A stretch of DNA of 64,000 bases from Bacteroidota bacterium (GCA_016713525.1 JADJOZ010000011.1:71001-135000), one strand, 5' to 3'; positions 16,997 to 26,793 are shown, counted from the stretch's first letter. Program-made: numbers and translations. The notes: generated from the letters alone by a model not told the origin.

Positions 16997-19945
16997 ATGA
17001 AATCAATTCTAACCATAGTACTGTCCTTAATAATTGCTGCGGCATCTGCACAAACAGTTTCTACTGTTGCGGGAATGGCCGGGGTAGTTGGTTCCACCGA
17101 TGGTCCAGCGGCATCTGCCTCTTTTAACAATCCGCATGGCGTTGCTTGCGATCCACAGGGAAATATATACGTAGCCAACCGTTACGGTCATAATATCCGC
17201 AAGATTACTCCTGGTGGAGTGGTTTCCACATTTGCCGGCTCAGGAAGTCCGGGTGCTAATGATGGTACCGGTACCGCAGCATCGTTTAACGAGCCCTGGG
17301 CAGTTGCCTGTGATACGCTTGGAAATATATATGTTGCCGATACCAAGAATTATAAGATCCGAAAAATTACCTCATCTGGCGTTGTAACCACGGTTGCCGG
17401 CACCGGTGCATTTGGTGTAACCAATGGTCCCGTAGCGACCGCACAATTTGGTTTCCCGGTTGGTATTGCAGTTAATAAAGCAGGATCAGCAATTTATGTT
17501 GCCGACCGCATGACTCATACGATCCGTAAAATTGCAGGTGGTCAGGTGACAACACATGCCGGAGTCGTTTATTCTCCCGGTAGTACCGATGGTCCCGGAG
17601 CATCTGCAAAGTTCGATCACCCTTACAGTATCGCTATTGATGCTGCCGGTAGCGTAATTGTTGCCGATGAATTCAATAATAAAATACGTAAAGTAACCAA
17701 TGCCGGTATAGTTTCTACCCTTGCCGGGGATGGATCAGCAGGTTCTGCCGATGGTGCAGCTGCCTCCGCTTCTTTCAATGCGCCCTGGGGCGTTTGTGTG
17801 GCCCCCAATGGGGATGTTTATGTAGGCGATGGCAATAACTTCACCGTTCGAAAGATTGCTTCTGGAGCCGTTTCAACGTATGCCGGACAAAATGGTGTGC
17901 CGGGTTCCGTTAATGGAAGCGCCACAACGGCATCTTTTAATGGGGTAAGCTCCTTGTGGATACATCCTGTTAATGGAACAATATTCCTTTGCGATCCCTT
18001 TAGCCAACTTGTCAGGAAAATTACTGCCCAGGCAGCACAAAATATTACACTTACCGCAACCGGTGGCACCACATTTTGTGAAGGAACCAACATCACCTTG
18101 AATGCTTCCCCATCGGGATTATCCAACTATGTATTCATGGATGGATCCAACATTATAGGAACATCTGCAAATGGTATACTTACCATTAATACACTTGCAC
18201 AAGGGTTGCATAGCATAACTTGTTCAGCAACTAATGGTTCCGGACAAACGGTGTCGTCCAATACCTTATCTTTAAGTATCACCGCAGGACTCAATGTCAC
18301 TATTAATATCAGTGGCAGCACAACCTTATGTCCCGGACAATCCGTAACACTTTCATCATCCGTAGCAGGAACTTACCTGTGGTCGAATGGAGCAACAACG
18401 GCATCGATTACTGTATCGAATGCTGCTACGTATACGCTTACCGTTAGTAATGGCTCGGGATGCAGTGGCGTGGCCGCTCCTGTACAGGTAACAAATTTGC
18501 AAGCACCACTTGCAACTATAACATCATCGAGTGCTTTACCGGTTTGTTCCGGCGATTCACTGATGCTCACTGCTGGAAACGGCGCAAACTTTCAATGGTC
18601 GAATGGTGCATCATCACAAATAACTTATGCAACAGCACCCGGGAATTACACGGTAATGGTAACCAACGGAGCAGGATGTTCTGCCATTTCATTACCCGTG
18701 ACAGTAGCATTCTTTCCTTCAACAAATTCTTCCATTTCACCAACAGGTAATATTGTAATAGTTCAGGGTGCCGATGCGGTGCTTACTGCAAACAGCGGTA
18801 ATTCCTATTTATGGTCAACTGGTTCAACATCGCAAGCCATAACAGTAACAACAGCAGGAAATTATACAGTTACCGTAACCGATGCGAATGGTTGTAAATC
18901 GGCTCCCGCAACTTCACAGGTATCGCTGTTAAGTTCAGCGAATCTGGTAACGGCAAATGGTCCTACTTCATTCTGTAACGGTGACTCGGTAAAACTGAGT
19001 TCTGCATTTATAAATGGCAATCAATGGTTCAAAAATGGTGTGTCGATAGCAGGTGCTACTTCGCAACATTACATGGCTAAAGCTACCGGATATTATCACG
19101 TCCTGTACACTCCAACCTCAGGTATTCCGGTTAATTCCGATTCCATCCAGGTTATTATCAGAACTGTACCAAATCAGATTGCCGCAACAGGTGATACCGT
19201 TTGTCAAGGTGAGGTCGCCATGATTTCAGCTCCGGCAGTAAGTGGTTTAACTTACCAATGGTACACTGCTGCAACAGGAGGAACAATAGCAGGAACGGGA
19301 TTAAATTTCACAACATCGGCTGTACAGCAAACAACTACTTATTATGTAACAGCAGTAAATAGTTTTGGATGTGAAAGTGATCAGCGTACTGCAGTAACTG
19401 TAATTACTTACCAGGTGCCGGAAGCAAATTTCACTGCTACCAATCCAGCGCCGGTGAATGGTGGTTTTGAAGTGCAGTTTACGAATGCAGCTTCATCTGC
19501 AAGTTCCTACTATTGGGATTTTGGTGATCCATCATCCAACGATAATAATTCCTCTGATCCTGATCCGATGCATTTGTATGTACAGCCCGGCGATTATACT
19601 GTAACCTTAATTACGAGCAGTGCTGAAGGATGTACCGATACCATTTCCAAAATACTGACTGTAGTATTAAACAATCACTTGTTTGTGCCAACAGGATTTA
19701 CACCGAACAACGATGGCAATAACGATATTTTCAGAGTAAGAGGAAACAACATCAGCCACAGCGAAATGCATATTTATAACCAGTGGGGTCAGCAAATATG
19801 GTTCTCATTAAAAGAGACTACAGGCTGGGATGGTAAGATGAATGGAGAAACAGTGCCAAATGGTACTTATGCTTATATGATACGTGTGACCTTCGACAAC
19901 GGCACAACAGAATTGTTAAGAGGAAATATTAGTGTAATCAGGTAA
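16997..19945 (+). CDS. Secreted NHL-repeat protein with PKD domain and gliding-type (type B) C-terminal domain
   Basis: 982 residues. Signal peptide MKSILTIVLSLIIAAASA. Residues ~25-345 contain about five to six NHL blades with the recurring NIYVADxxNxxIRKI and SVSTFAG-type pattern, forming a propeller. Ig-like/SprB-like modules follow (~350-810; repeated LTAxxGNSYLWSTGSTSQ motifs), then a PKD domain (YYWDFGDPSSND ... QPGDYTVTLIT), and a C-terminal domain VPTGFTPNNDGNNDIF...VPNGTYAYMIRV, the gliding-motility-associated type B signal. Type B cargo is exported by T9SS and held by PorP/SprF partners; exactly such a gene follows four bases later. It is likely a cell-surface adhesin. Confidence 0.9.
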   Translation: MKSILTIVLSLIIAAASAQTVSTVAGMAGVVGSTDGPAASASFNNPHGVACDPQGNIYVANRYGHNIRKITPGGVVSTFAGSGSPGANDGTGTAASFNEPWAVACDTLGNIYVADTKNYKIRKITSSGVVTTVAGTGAFGVTNGPVATAQFGFPVGIAVNKAGSAIYVADRMTHTIRKIAGGQVTTHAGVVYSPGSTDGPGASAKFDHPYSIAIDAAGSVIVADEFNNKIRKVTNAGIVSTLAGDGSAGSADGAAASASFNAPWGVCVAPNGDVYVGDGNNFTVRKIASGAVSTYAGQNGVPGSVNGSATTASFNGVSSLWIHPVNGTIFLCDPFSQLVRKITAQAAQNITLTATGGTTFCEGTNITLNASPSGLSNYVFMDGSNIIGTSANGILTINTLAQGLHSITCSATNGSGQTVSSNTLSLSITAGLNVTINISGSTTLCPGQSVTLSSSVAGTYLWSNGATTASITVSNAATYTLTVSNGSGCSGVAAPVQVTNLQAPLATITSSSALPVCSGDSLMLTAGNGANFQWSNGASSQITYATAPGNYTVMVTNGAGCSAISLPVTVAFFPSTNSSISPTGNIVIVQGADAVLTANSGNSYLWSTGSTSQAITVTTAGNYTVTVTDANGCKSAPATSQVSLLSSANLVTANGPTSFCNGDSVKLSSAFINGNQWFKNGVSIAGATSQHYMAKATGYYHVLYTPTSGIPVNSDSIQVIIRTVPNQIAATGDTVCQGEVAMISAPAVSGLTYQWYTAATGGTIAGTGLNFTTSAVQQTTTYYVTAVNSFGCESDQRTAVTVITYQVPEANFTATNPAPVNGGFEVQFTNAASSASSYYWDFGDPSSNDNNSSDPDPMHLYVQPGDYTVTLITSSAEGCTDTISKILTVVLNNHLFVPTGFTPNNDGNNDIFRVRGNNISHSEMHIYNQWGQQIWFSLKETTGWDGKMNGETVPNGTYAYMIRVTFDNGTTELLRGNISVIR

Positions 19946-19949
19946 GGAA

Positions 19950-21740
19950 ATGAAAAAACAGCTACTACGAATTACTTTATTTGTGCTGCTTGCCTTACCT
20001 CTACTGGTAAATGGTCAGGATGCGCGTTTCTCGCAATATTTTAATAATACATTATCACTAAATCCGGGTACTGCTGGAAATGGCATTGAATACATTCGTG
20101 TAACAGGCATCTACAGAAATCAGTGGGCCGGAGTCGGAAATCCGTTTACCACGCAAGGGTTTGCAGTCGACAAAGTTGTGAACCGTGTTGGCCTTGGCGG
20201 GATAATTACCCGAAACGGAGCCGGTGATGCAGGAATAAGAACATTAAGTATTGCAGGAAATCTTTCCTATAACCTTCCACTTGGAGATGCTAAAGAACAT
20301 ATTCTTTCAGCAGGTGTTCAGGTAGGAATTTTCAATAAGAGTTTCGATCAGTCGAAAATGTCATTCGACAACCAATACAATCCTGATGCAGGATATGATC
20401 CTTCTATTAGTTCCGGAGAAATATTTACAAATACCAGCATTACACGTCCCGATGTGAATGTTGGAATATTCTGGCAACGTGGCTGGCTGAATAAAGATAT
20501 TCGCTTTAAGCCTTTTGCAGGAATCAGTCTGGCACACATTAACAGACCGAATGAAACATTCATCATCGACAATAACAAAATGCCGGTGAAGAAGAGTTTT
20601 TATTTCGGTGCGGGATTTATGGTTTCCGATCGTGCTGAGATACGACCATCTGCAATGATACTTCGTCAACAGGATTTTAAAGAAACAAATGTTGGTGCAT
20701 TGGTCAATTATCAACTCGATAATAAAAACGCCGTTCAACTTGGAGCTTATAACCGTTTTAATGATGCCTTAATTGCTTATGCCGGTTATCAGATGAATCT
20801 GGTTAAGGTTGGGATGAGTTATGATATCAACACCAGTTCATTAAGTACATCCGGAAAAGGAACGAATGCTTTTGAGCTTTCAATCACTTACTCTCCTCGT
20901 CCAAAACGTGCTAAAGAACCAAAAGAAATACTTCCAAATAAAAAGGTTGCTACTGATCCTGTGGAAACATTGGATTATGTAACTACAAGCATTGAAGTTC
21001 CGGAAGAATTAACAAACGACAGACCAGTAATACATCCCGCCCCAGCGGAACAAGTAACGGAACAACCGGTTGCAACCAAAGTTGTAGAGCAGGTTGCAGA
21101 AACACCGGTGAAGACCGCCGAAACACCTGTAGCAATTGCTGAACAACCTAAACAGGAACCTGCAGCAGCAACTCCGGTAGCGGTGAAAATTGAGGACTTC
21201 GATAAAGATGGCATTATTGATGCAGTGGACGACTGCCCATACATAAAAGGTTCAAAAGCAACTAATGGTTGTACAGATTCCGATAATGATGGAGTGATTG
21301 ATATGCAGGATGATTGTCCGATGGAAAGTGGTACCGCAGCAACAAAAGGTTGCCCCGATAAAACAAAAGCACAACCGGTGAACAGCCAGCAATTGATCAG
21401 GAAGTTTGATAACATCCTTTTTGAATCAGGAAAAACACGACTACGTACCGATGACATCTTCGATATTATTGAACGTGCGATAGATATTATGTATGCCGAT
21501 AAAGATGCAACCGTAATATTATCGGGACACACCGACAGTGAAGGTGATGCCTTCCAGAATATGGTGCTTTCGCAATCACGTGCCGATATGGTTAAGACTT
21601 ACATGGTGAAACAGGGAATAGATGAGAGCCGCATTAAAACCGTGACTTATGGTGAGACTATGCCGCTTGAAGATAATACCACTGTTGAAGGCAAACAATT
21701 AAACCGCCGTGTTGAAATAAATATTTTAAAAATTAAGTAG
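19950..21740 (+). CDS. PorP/SprF-type outer-membrane protein fused to OmpA peptidoglycan-binding domain
   Basis: 596 residues. Signal peptide to ~22, then a PorP/SprF beta-barrel (QDARFSQYFNNTLSLNPGTAGN ... ~305). A Pro/Glu/Ala-rich linker (~315-410) leads to two thrombospondin-3-like Ca-binding repeats (DFDKDGIIDAVDDCPYIKG, DSDNDGVIDMQDDCP) and an OmpA C-terminal domain (~475-596: ILFESGKTRLRTDD, LSGHTDSEGDAF, SRADMVKTYM, LNRRVEI). It is probably the dedicated anchor and exporter partner of the type B protein upstream (4-bp gap, one operon). Fusion to OmpA would tie the complex to peptidoglycan. Confidence 0.9.
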   Translation: MKKQLLRITLFVLLALPLLVNGQDARFSQYFNNTLSLNPGTAGNGIEYIRVTGIYRNQWAGVGNPFTTQGFAVDKVVNRVGLGGIITRNGAGDAGIRTLSIAGNLSYNLPLGDAKEHILSAGVQVGIFNKSFDQSKMSFDNQYNPDAGYDPSISSGEIFTNTSITRPDVNVGIFWQRGWLNKDIRFKPFAGISLAHINRPNETFIIDNNKMPVKKSFYFGAGFMVSDRAEIRPSAMILRQQDFKETNVGALVNYQLDNKNAVQLGAYNRFNDALIAYAGYQMNLVKVGMSYDINTSSLSTSGKGTNAFELSITYSPRPKRAKEPKEILPNKKVATDPVETLDYVTTSIEVPEELTNDRPVIHPAPAEQVTEQPVATKVVEQVAETPVKTAETPVAIAEQPKQEPAAATPVAVKIEDFDKDGIIDAVDDCPYIKGSKATNGCTDSDNDGVIDMQDDCPMESGTAATKGCPDKTKAQPVNSQQLIRKFDNILFESGKTRLRTDDIFDIIERAIDIMYADKDATVILSGHTDSEGDAFQNMVLSQSRADMVKTYMVKQGIDESRIKTVTYGETMPLEDNTTVEGKQLNRRVEINILKIK

Positions 21741-21743
21741 GTT

Positions 21744-22832
21744 ATGGAATTTCTGCTCCACCTTGTGACCCCTTTTGGACTATCAATGTTCATTACCATT
21801 TTGCTAATTCCGGTTTGGATATCGGTTTGCCGTAAATGGAAATTATTTGATGAACCCGATGGACGGAAGCACCATGTAACCATGACGCCGTCGATGGGTG
21901 GGATTGCGATTTATGCCGGATTATTTATTTCGTTTCTGGCCTTTGCAGAAATTACCGATCATGAAAAATTACGATTTCTATTTGGTGCAACTCTAATATT
22001 ATTCTTCACCGGATTCTTTGATGATTTAATGGATGTACCGCCTTTTAAGAAAATGATTTTTCAGGCAATAAGTACTTGTATTATTTACTATGGCGGATTC
22101 CGGATTATGAACCTCGATGGAATACTTTGGATTCATGAAATTCCTCTGTTGTTTCAATTGCCACTTACCTTGTTACTGGTTGTAATGTTCACCAATGCTT
22201 TCAATTTTATAGATGGTGTTGATGGATTAGCAGGTAGCTTAGGTGTAGTTGCTTCCAGCTGCATGGGTGCGTTGTTCTTCCACTATGGTAAGGAAGATTT
22301 TGCGGTATTATCATTCTGTGTTACAGGTGCTTTACTTGGATTCTTATTTTACAATTTCTCTCCTGCAAGAATTTTTATGGGGGATACAGGCTCGCTGGTT
22401 GTAGGCTTTTTGCTTGCCACCATGAGTATCGAATTGCTGAATACCGGAGTAAGTCAACCCGATATTGCAGTGAATCCGGCATTTATATTTGCACTCTTAT
22501 TTTTACCTTTATTCGATATTACCCGCGTATTCATCATCCGTATGCTGAACGGTTCATCGCCATTTCACGCCGATCGTAACCATTTACATCACCTCATATT
22601 GAGTCATGGTTTCGGTCACCGCAGCACAGCTCTTATGATGGCTTCTTTCAGTCTGATGTTTGTGATGCTTCAGGTATTAATGCCCGGCCTATCGGCTAAT
22701 TTATTCATCGTGATCAGTGTTGCGATGGCTCTGGCAATATTGAATACCAGGGTTATTGGTTGGCTTGCCACCATACATCATAAAATATTCGGCAACAGCA
22801 ATGCCCGGAATATTCGTATCCGGTCGAATTAA
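21744..22832 (+). CDS. Undecaprenyl-phosphate sugar-1-phosphate transferase (MraY/WecA/TagO family)
   Basis: 362 residues, about 10-11 transmembrane segments. Diagnostic motifs: FFDDLMDVPPFKK (Asp pair), NAFNFIDGVDGLAG, FMGDTGSLVVG and HADRNHLHH. The HADRxHLHH form places it with WecA/TagO-type enzymes, not MraY. It transfers a HexNAc-1-phosphate from a UDP-sugar to undecaprenyl phosphate, the first step of O-antigen, capsule or teichoic-type glycan synthesis. It follows the PorP gene after three bases and could share its transcript. Nearby polysaccharide functions are limited to the autokinase at 13 kb. Confidence 0.9.
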   Translation: MEFLLHLVTPFGLSMFITILLIPVWISVCRKWKLFDEPDGRKHHVTMTPSMGGIAIYAGLFISFLAFAEITDHEKLRFLFGATLILFFTGFFDDLMDVPPFKKMIFQAISTCIIYYGGFRIMNLDGILWIHEIPLLFQLPLTLLLVVMFTNAFNFIDGVDGLAGSLGVVASSCMGALFFHYGKEDFAVLSFCVTGALLGFLFYNFSPARIFMGDTGSLVVGFLLATMSIELLNTGVSQPDIAVNPAFIFALLFLPLFDITRVFIIRMLNGSSPFHADRNHLHHLILSHGFGHRSTALMMASFSLMFVMLQVLMPGLSANLFIVISVAMALAILNTRVIGWLATIHHKIFGNSNARNIRIRSN

Positions 22833-22883
22833 TTGTTATTTTTTTAAGGAAACCTATATCTTTGGAAATCCTATTCCAAAGCT

Positions 22884-24260
22884 ATGATCCGTACCTTGTT
22901 AATCCTGATTGCCTTACTGCCGGCTTTTACCGGTCAAGCCCAACCAACCGATTCTCTGGTAATCCGCAAAATTTTCAACTATTGCCTGGAAGAGGGCAAA
23001 TCGTATGAATGGCTTGATTATCTCAGCAACAAAATAGGTCCCCGTTTAAGTGGATCAGTAGGTGCCGAAAAAGCCGTTGCCTGGGCAAAAATGGCTATGG
23101 AAGCTGAAGGAAATGGAAGCGTATCTCTTCAGGAAGTAATGGTTCCACATTGGGAACGTGGTACCAAACAAGAACTTACCGCAATTTCAGGAAACGAAAA
23201 GAAACAACTGCGCATTTGCAGTCTGGGTGGAAGTGTACCTACTCCAACTAACGGTGTGAGCGCAAACGTAGTTGAGATTCGTAATTTTGAAGAACTCGAA
23301 TACATGGGCCGTGAGAAGCTGGAAGGAAAAATTATATTCTTCAATGTTCCCATGGATCAAAAACATTACCACACTTTTCATGCTTATGGTGAATGTGGAA
23401 AATACCGTTATGCAGGAGCGGCACGTGCAGCGAAGTTTGGTGCTGTCGGATCCATAACACGATCGCTAACATTATCACTCGATGATTATCCGCATACCGG
23501 AGCTATGGGTTATGCCGATTCAGTGCCAAAAATTCCGGCTTGTGCTATTTCCACCAAGGGTGCCGATGAGCTGAGCAGGATGATTAAGTTAAATCCTGAA
23601 ACTAAAGTGGAATTAACAATGGATTGCCAATCGTTTCCTGATGTACTTTCTTACAATGTGATTGCAGAAATTAAAGGCTCTGTGTTTCCCGATGAAATTA
23701 TTGTAGTGGGCGGACACCTGGATGCGTGGGACAATGGCCATGGTGCTCACGATGATGGTGCAGGTTGTGTGCAATCGATGGAGCTGCTTCGCATATTTCG
23801 TGATCTGAAGATACAACCGAAAAGAACCATTCGTGTGGTGTTATTTATGAATGAAGAAAATGGGTTGAAAGGAGCTTTAAAGTATGCTGAAGTTGCTAAG
23901 GCAAAAGGTGAAAATCATATTGCTGCATTAGAATCAGATGCGGGAGGTTTTTCGCCACGGGGCTTTTCAAGTGAATGTAAATTTCCTGAAAAAACTGCAG
24001 TCTTTAATAAGTGGAAACCACTGTTTGAACATTACGGCATTTTTGAATGGCCCACTGATGATGGTGGTGGCGCTGATATTAACAGACTGGAAGATCAGGG
24101 CACTTTATTGATTGGATTAATGCCCGATTCGCAGCGCTATTTCGATTACCACCATACCGAAATTGATACCTTCGATAAGGTCAATAAAAGAGAGTTGCAT
24201 TTAGGTGCTGCCAGCATGGCATCATTGGTGTATTTGCTTTCGGAATATGGGGTGAAGTAA
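22884..24260 (+). CDS. Secreted M28-family peptidase (carboxypeptidase Q-like)
   Basis: 458 residues. Signal peptide MIRTLLILIALLPAFTGQAQ. A PA-like insert spans ~125-240. Zinc site residues: GGHLDAWDNGHGAHDDGAG (His and bridging Asp), FMNEENG (catalytic Glu-Glu), LESDAGG and HHTEIDT. The order and spacing match plasma glutamate carboxypeptidase-like M28 dimetallo-exopeptidases that release unsubstituted dipeptide residues. A -7-like TATCTTTG at 22857-22864 lies 19 bp upstream of the ATG, so it has its own promoter. Confidence 0.9.
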   Translation: MIRTLLILIALLPAFTGQAQPTDSLVIRKIFNYCLEEGKSYEWLDYLSNKIGPRLSGSVGAEKAVAWAKMAMEAEGNGSVSLQEVMVPHWERGTKQELTAISGNEKKQLRICSLGGSVPTPTNGVSANVVEIRNFEELEYMGREKLEGKIIFFNVPMDQKHYHTFHAYGECGKYRYAGAARAAKFGAVGSITRSLTLSLDDYPHTGAMGYADSVPKIPACAISTKGADELSRMIKLNPETKVELTMDCQSFPDVLSYNVIAEIKGSVFPDEIIVVGGHLDAWDNGHGAHDDGAGCVQSMELLRIFRDLKIQPKRTIRVVLFMNEENGLKGALKYAEVAKAKGENHIAALESDAGGFSPRGFSSECKFPEKTAVFNKWKPLFEHYGIFEWPTDDGGGADINRLEDQGTLLIGLMPDSQRYFDYHHTEIDTFDKVNKRELHLGAASMASLVYLLSEYGVK

Positions 24261-24264
24261 AAAA

Positions 24265-24690
24265 TTACTCTTCCTCCTGTTGAAAAGAGCCCCGTGATTT
24301 TTTCTTATCACCCAACTTTTTCTTTTCTGTAAGACGTTCTTCCTTTGCTGATGCAGATGGTTTGGTATTCTTTCTGGGTTTCTTAATTAAGAGAGTCTTC
24401 TCAATCAGCTTCAAAAACTTTTCCTGAACTTTATCTTTATTCTTTAACTGCGTGCGTTCTTCTGAACTTACCATTCGCAAAATACCTTCTTCTGTCAACT
24501 TCGATTCCAGTTTTTGCATCAGCAGGGCCTGTTCATCGGGAGAAAAAACATTGGAGTTCACCACATCAAAATAAAGCTCGACCCGGGTGGCAACCTTGTT
24601 TACATTCTGGCCTCCTTTGCCTCCGGAAGTGGTGGCTTTAAACCAGACTTCTTTCAATAATCTATTTACATCAAAAGCCATGGTACTCAA
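24265..24690 (-). CDS. arfB: Alternative ribosome-rescue factor ArfB (peptidyl-tRNA hydrolase)
   Basis: 141 residues. The release-factor GGQ motif lies in TSGGKGGQNVNKVATRVEL (~20-38), followed by a short domain and the Lys/Arg-rich C-terminal tail (KKPRKNTKPSASAKEERLTEKKK) that enters the mRNA channel of stalled ribosomes. It frees peptides from ribosomes that have run off an mRNA. Its ATG overlaps the TGA of the upstream nitrilase by four bases, so the two are co-transcribed. Confidence 0.93.
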   Translation of the reverse strand: MSTMAFDVNRLLKEVWFKATTSGGKGGQNVNKVATRVELYFDVVNSNVFSPDEQALLMQKLESKLTEEGILRMVSSEERTQLKNKDKVQEKFLKLIEKTLLIKKPRKNTKPSASAKEERLTEKKKLGDKKKSRGSFQQEEE

Positions 24691-25469
24691 TTGGTGATTG
24701 TAAATTTGTCGGCATCTTTTGAAACCGGAAAGGTTGTCCGGAGCATTACCAATTCTGAAGCAGACAATGTTACGGTTGTTACACTTTCAGAACCCGGCTT
24801 GCAAGCTGCTATTTTCTTGCCCAGCGGATTGAGCACTACGCTGTCGCCGGAATATGGAATATCCTTGCCATCGGTACCAACCCTGTTAATTCCTGCTGTG
24901 AAACATTGATTCTCAATTGCCCTGGCAATCAGCAATTGCTTCCAGGCAAAACTTCTTCTTTTTGGCCAGTTGGCAACATAAATTAGCAGATCATATTCTT
25001 CCTGATTCCTGCTCCAGACCGGAAAGCGGAGATCGTAACAAATGAGCGGACAGATACGCCAGCCGTTTAGCAGAAACACTTTCCGTTTTTCACCTGCAGT
25101 ATAGGTAAGATGCTCATCCGCCATGCGAAATAAATGACGCTTGTCGTAGTGCAGCACTTTACCATCAGGTTGAGCCCAGATCAAACGGTTGAAATAATTC
25201 TTCTTATCCGCAATCACCAGACTACCCGTAACAACAGCCTGTTTTTCTTTGGCTGTTTGAAGCATCCAGGCAATGGTTTCGCCTTTCATTGTTTCATGAA
25301 CCTTACTTACATTCATCGTGAAGCCCGAAGTAAACATTTCAGGGAGAATAATAAGATCTGTTGAACCTTTCCGAATCGGTTTTATCAGTTTCGAAAAATG
25401 CTTTCGGTTAGATGCGTTATCTTCCCAATGCAATGAGGTTTGTAAGATGGTGATTCGAAGATCTTGCAT
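24687..25469 (-). CDS. Nitrilase-superfamily omega-amidase (YafV/Nit2-like)
   Basis: 260 residues. The Glu-Lys-Cys triad is visible: Glu in LIILPEMFTSGF, Lys in HYDKRHLF, and Cys in CPLICYDLRFP. EAxx-type cues and VWSRNQEEYDLLIYVANWP fit the omega-amidase branch, which hydrolyses alpha-keto-acid amides such as 2-oxoglutaramate. It sits directly after a methionine/glutamine-type aminotransferase (6-bp gap), a known partnership in methionine salvage and oxoglutaramate clearance: the transaminase makes the keto-amide and this enzyme removes it. Confidence 0.88.
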   Translation of the reverse strand: MQDLRITILQTSLHWEDNASNRKHFSKLIKPIRKGSTDLIILPEMFTSGFTMNVSKVHETMKGETIAWMLQTAKEKQAVVTGSLVIADKKNYFNRLIWAQPDGKVLHYDKRHLFRMADEHLTYTAGEKRKVFLLNGWRICPLICYDLRFPVWSRNQEEYDLLIYVANWPKRRSFAWKQLLIARAIENQCFTAGINRVGTDGKDIPYSGDSVVLNPLGKKIAACKPGSESVTTVTLSASELVMLRTTFPVSKDADKFTITN

Positions 25470-25475
25470 AGCAAA

Positions 25476-26630
25476 TCAGATTTGACAAAGTTTAGCTGCT
25501 GCTTTCTCGAGTGTTTCATCTTCTTTTGCAAAACAGAAGCGCAGTATTTTATGATCAACCGGATTTTTGTAAAATACAGAAACCGGAATAGAAGCAACAC
25601 CAAATTCTTTGGTCAGACGAATGGCAAAATCTGTATCCTTTTCCTGGGAGATGGCGCTGTAATCGAATAACTGAAAATAAGAGCCCGAGCAAGCCAGCGG
25701 TTTAAAACGCGATTTTTTTGTCAGCTTCAGAAATAAATCTCTTTTCTGCTGATAAAACGCACTTATCGATTCATAAGAGGGAGTACTGTTCATATAATCG
25801 GCGAGGGCATATTGCAGTGGGGTGTTCACTGAGAAAACCATGAACTGATGTGCTTTGCGAAATTCAGCCATCAGATTTGCAGGAGCCATACAGTAGCCGG
25901 CTTTCCATCCTGTTGCATGATACGTTTTACCGAATGAAAAAACCACAAAACTACGTTCTGCCAATTTGGGATAACGCATTACACTCTGATGTTCGTAGCC
26001 ATCAAATATAATGTGTTCATAAACTTCATCACTCACAATTACAATATCGCGGTTGTGTGTAATTTTCTCCAACTGCAGCATATCTTTAGCTGTAAGGATA
26101 GAACCGGTAGGATTATGAGGTGTATTAATCATAATCATACGTGTCCGCTGATTCACCATCTTCTTGACTTCATTCCAGTCGATGTGAAAATCGGGGCCCT
26201 TTAATTGCAATTGCACCGGTATTCCGCCATTCAATTCTATTGCGGGAACATAACAATCGTATGCAGGTTCAAAAACAATCACTTCATCGCCTTCCTTAAT
26301 AATAGAAGTGATGGCAGTATAAATCGCCTGAGTACCACCGGCAGTAATTGTTATCTCCGTATCGGGATCGTAAGTTGCAGTATAAAGTTTTTCAATTTTA
26401 TTGCAAAGTGCTTGCCGCAAAGGTCTGTAACCGGGCATGGGTGCATACTGATTATGACCTGCAAGCATGTGCTCGTGGTAGAGACGGATTAATTCTGGCG
26501 AAACCGGAAAATCGGGGAAACCCTGCGACAGATTTATGGCACCATGTTCCTGTGCCAATCCCGACATAATGGTAAAAATGGTAGTGCCTGTTTTATGTAA
26601 TTTGGACTTAACTGTGCCTGGAAAATTCAT
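25476..26630 (-). CDS. PLP-dependent aminotransferase (methionine aminotransferase YbdL-like)
   Basis: 384 residues, fold type I class I/II. Visible: INLSQGFPDFPVSPEL, TITAGGTQAIYTAI, NTPHNPTGSILTAKDM, IVSDEVYEHIIFDG and the PLP Schiff-base Lys in FSFGKTYHATGWKAGYC. These features match YbdL/KAT-type enzymes that use methionine, glutamine and aromatic amino acids. It precedes the omega-amidase gene, supporting the glutamine transaminase-omega-amidase pathway. Confidence 0.9.
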   Translation of the reverse strand: MNFPGTVKSKLHKTGTTIFTIMSGLAQEHGAINLSQGFPDFPVSPELIRLYHEHMLAGHNQYAPMPGYRPLRQALCNKIEKLYTATYDPDTEITITAGGTQAIYTAITSIIKEGDEVIVFEPAYDCYVPAIELNGGIPVQLQLKGPDFHIDWNEVKKMVNQRTRMIMINTPHNPTGSILTAKDMLQLEKITHNRDIVIVSDEVYEHIIFDGYEHQSVMRYPKLAERSFVVFSFGKTYHATGWKAGYCMAPANLMAEFRKAHQFMVFSVNTPLQYALADYMNSTPSYESISAFYQQKRDLFLKLTKKSRFKPLACSGSYFQLFDYSAISQEKDTDFAIRLTKEFGVASIPVSVFYKNPVDHKILRFCFAKEDETLEKAAAKLCQI

Positions 26631-26703
26631 AGGTATAACTGGTAGTAAAAGTAAATTTACTGCGAATTCCGGTGCAAAACCTTAACAAAGCAAGGTAATA
26701 AAT

Positions 26704-26770
26704 TTTAGTCCGTGATAATCACCTCATTAAAATGTTAACAATATCCCAATTCTGACAATCACGGACTAAA
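26704..26770. repeat. 13-bp inverted repeat between two minus-strand genes
   Basis: TTTAGTCCGTGAT at 26704-26716 and its exact reverse complement at 26758-26770 enclose 41 bases. It lies between the M28 peptidase stop (26794) and the aminotransferase start (26630). No U-tract is attached, so it may be an operator or a long-loop terminator stem. Confidence 0.5.
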
Positions 26771-26793
26771 TTCTTTTCAGAAAATAAAGTGCC

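Noticed and set aside
20975..21532. 185-codon reverse-strand open frame
   Set aside because: It mirrors the linker and OmpA part of the PorP fusion gene, with Ser/Val-rich composition and no recognisable motif.
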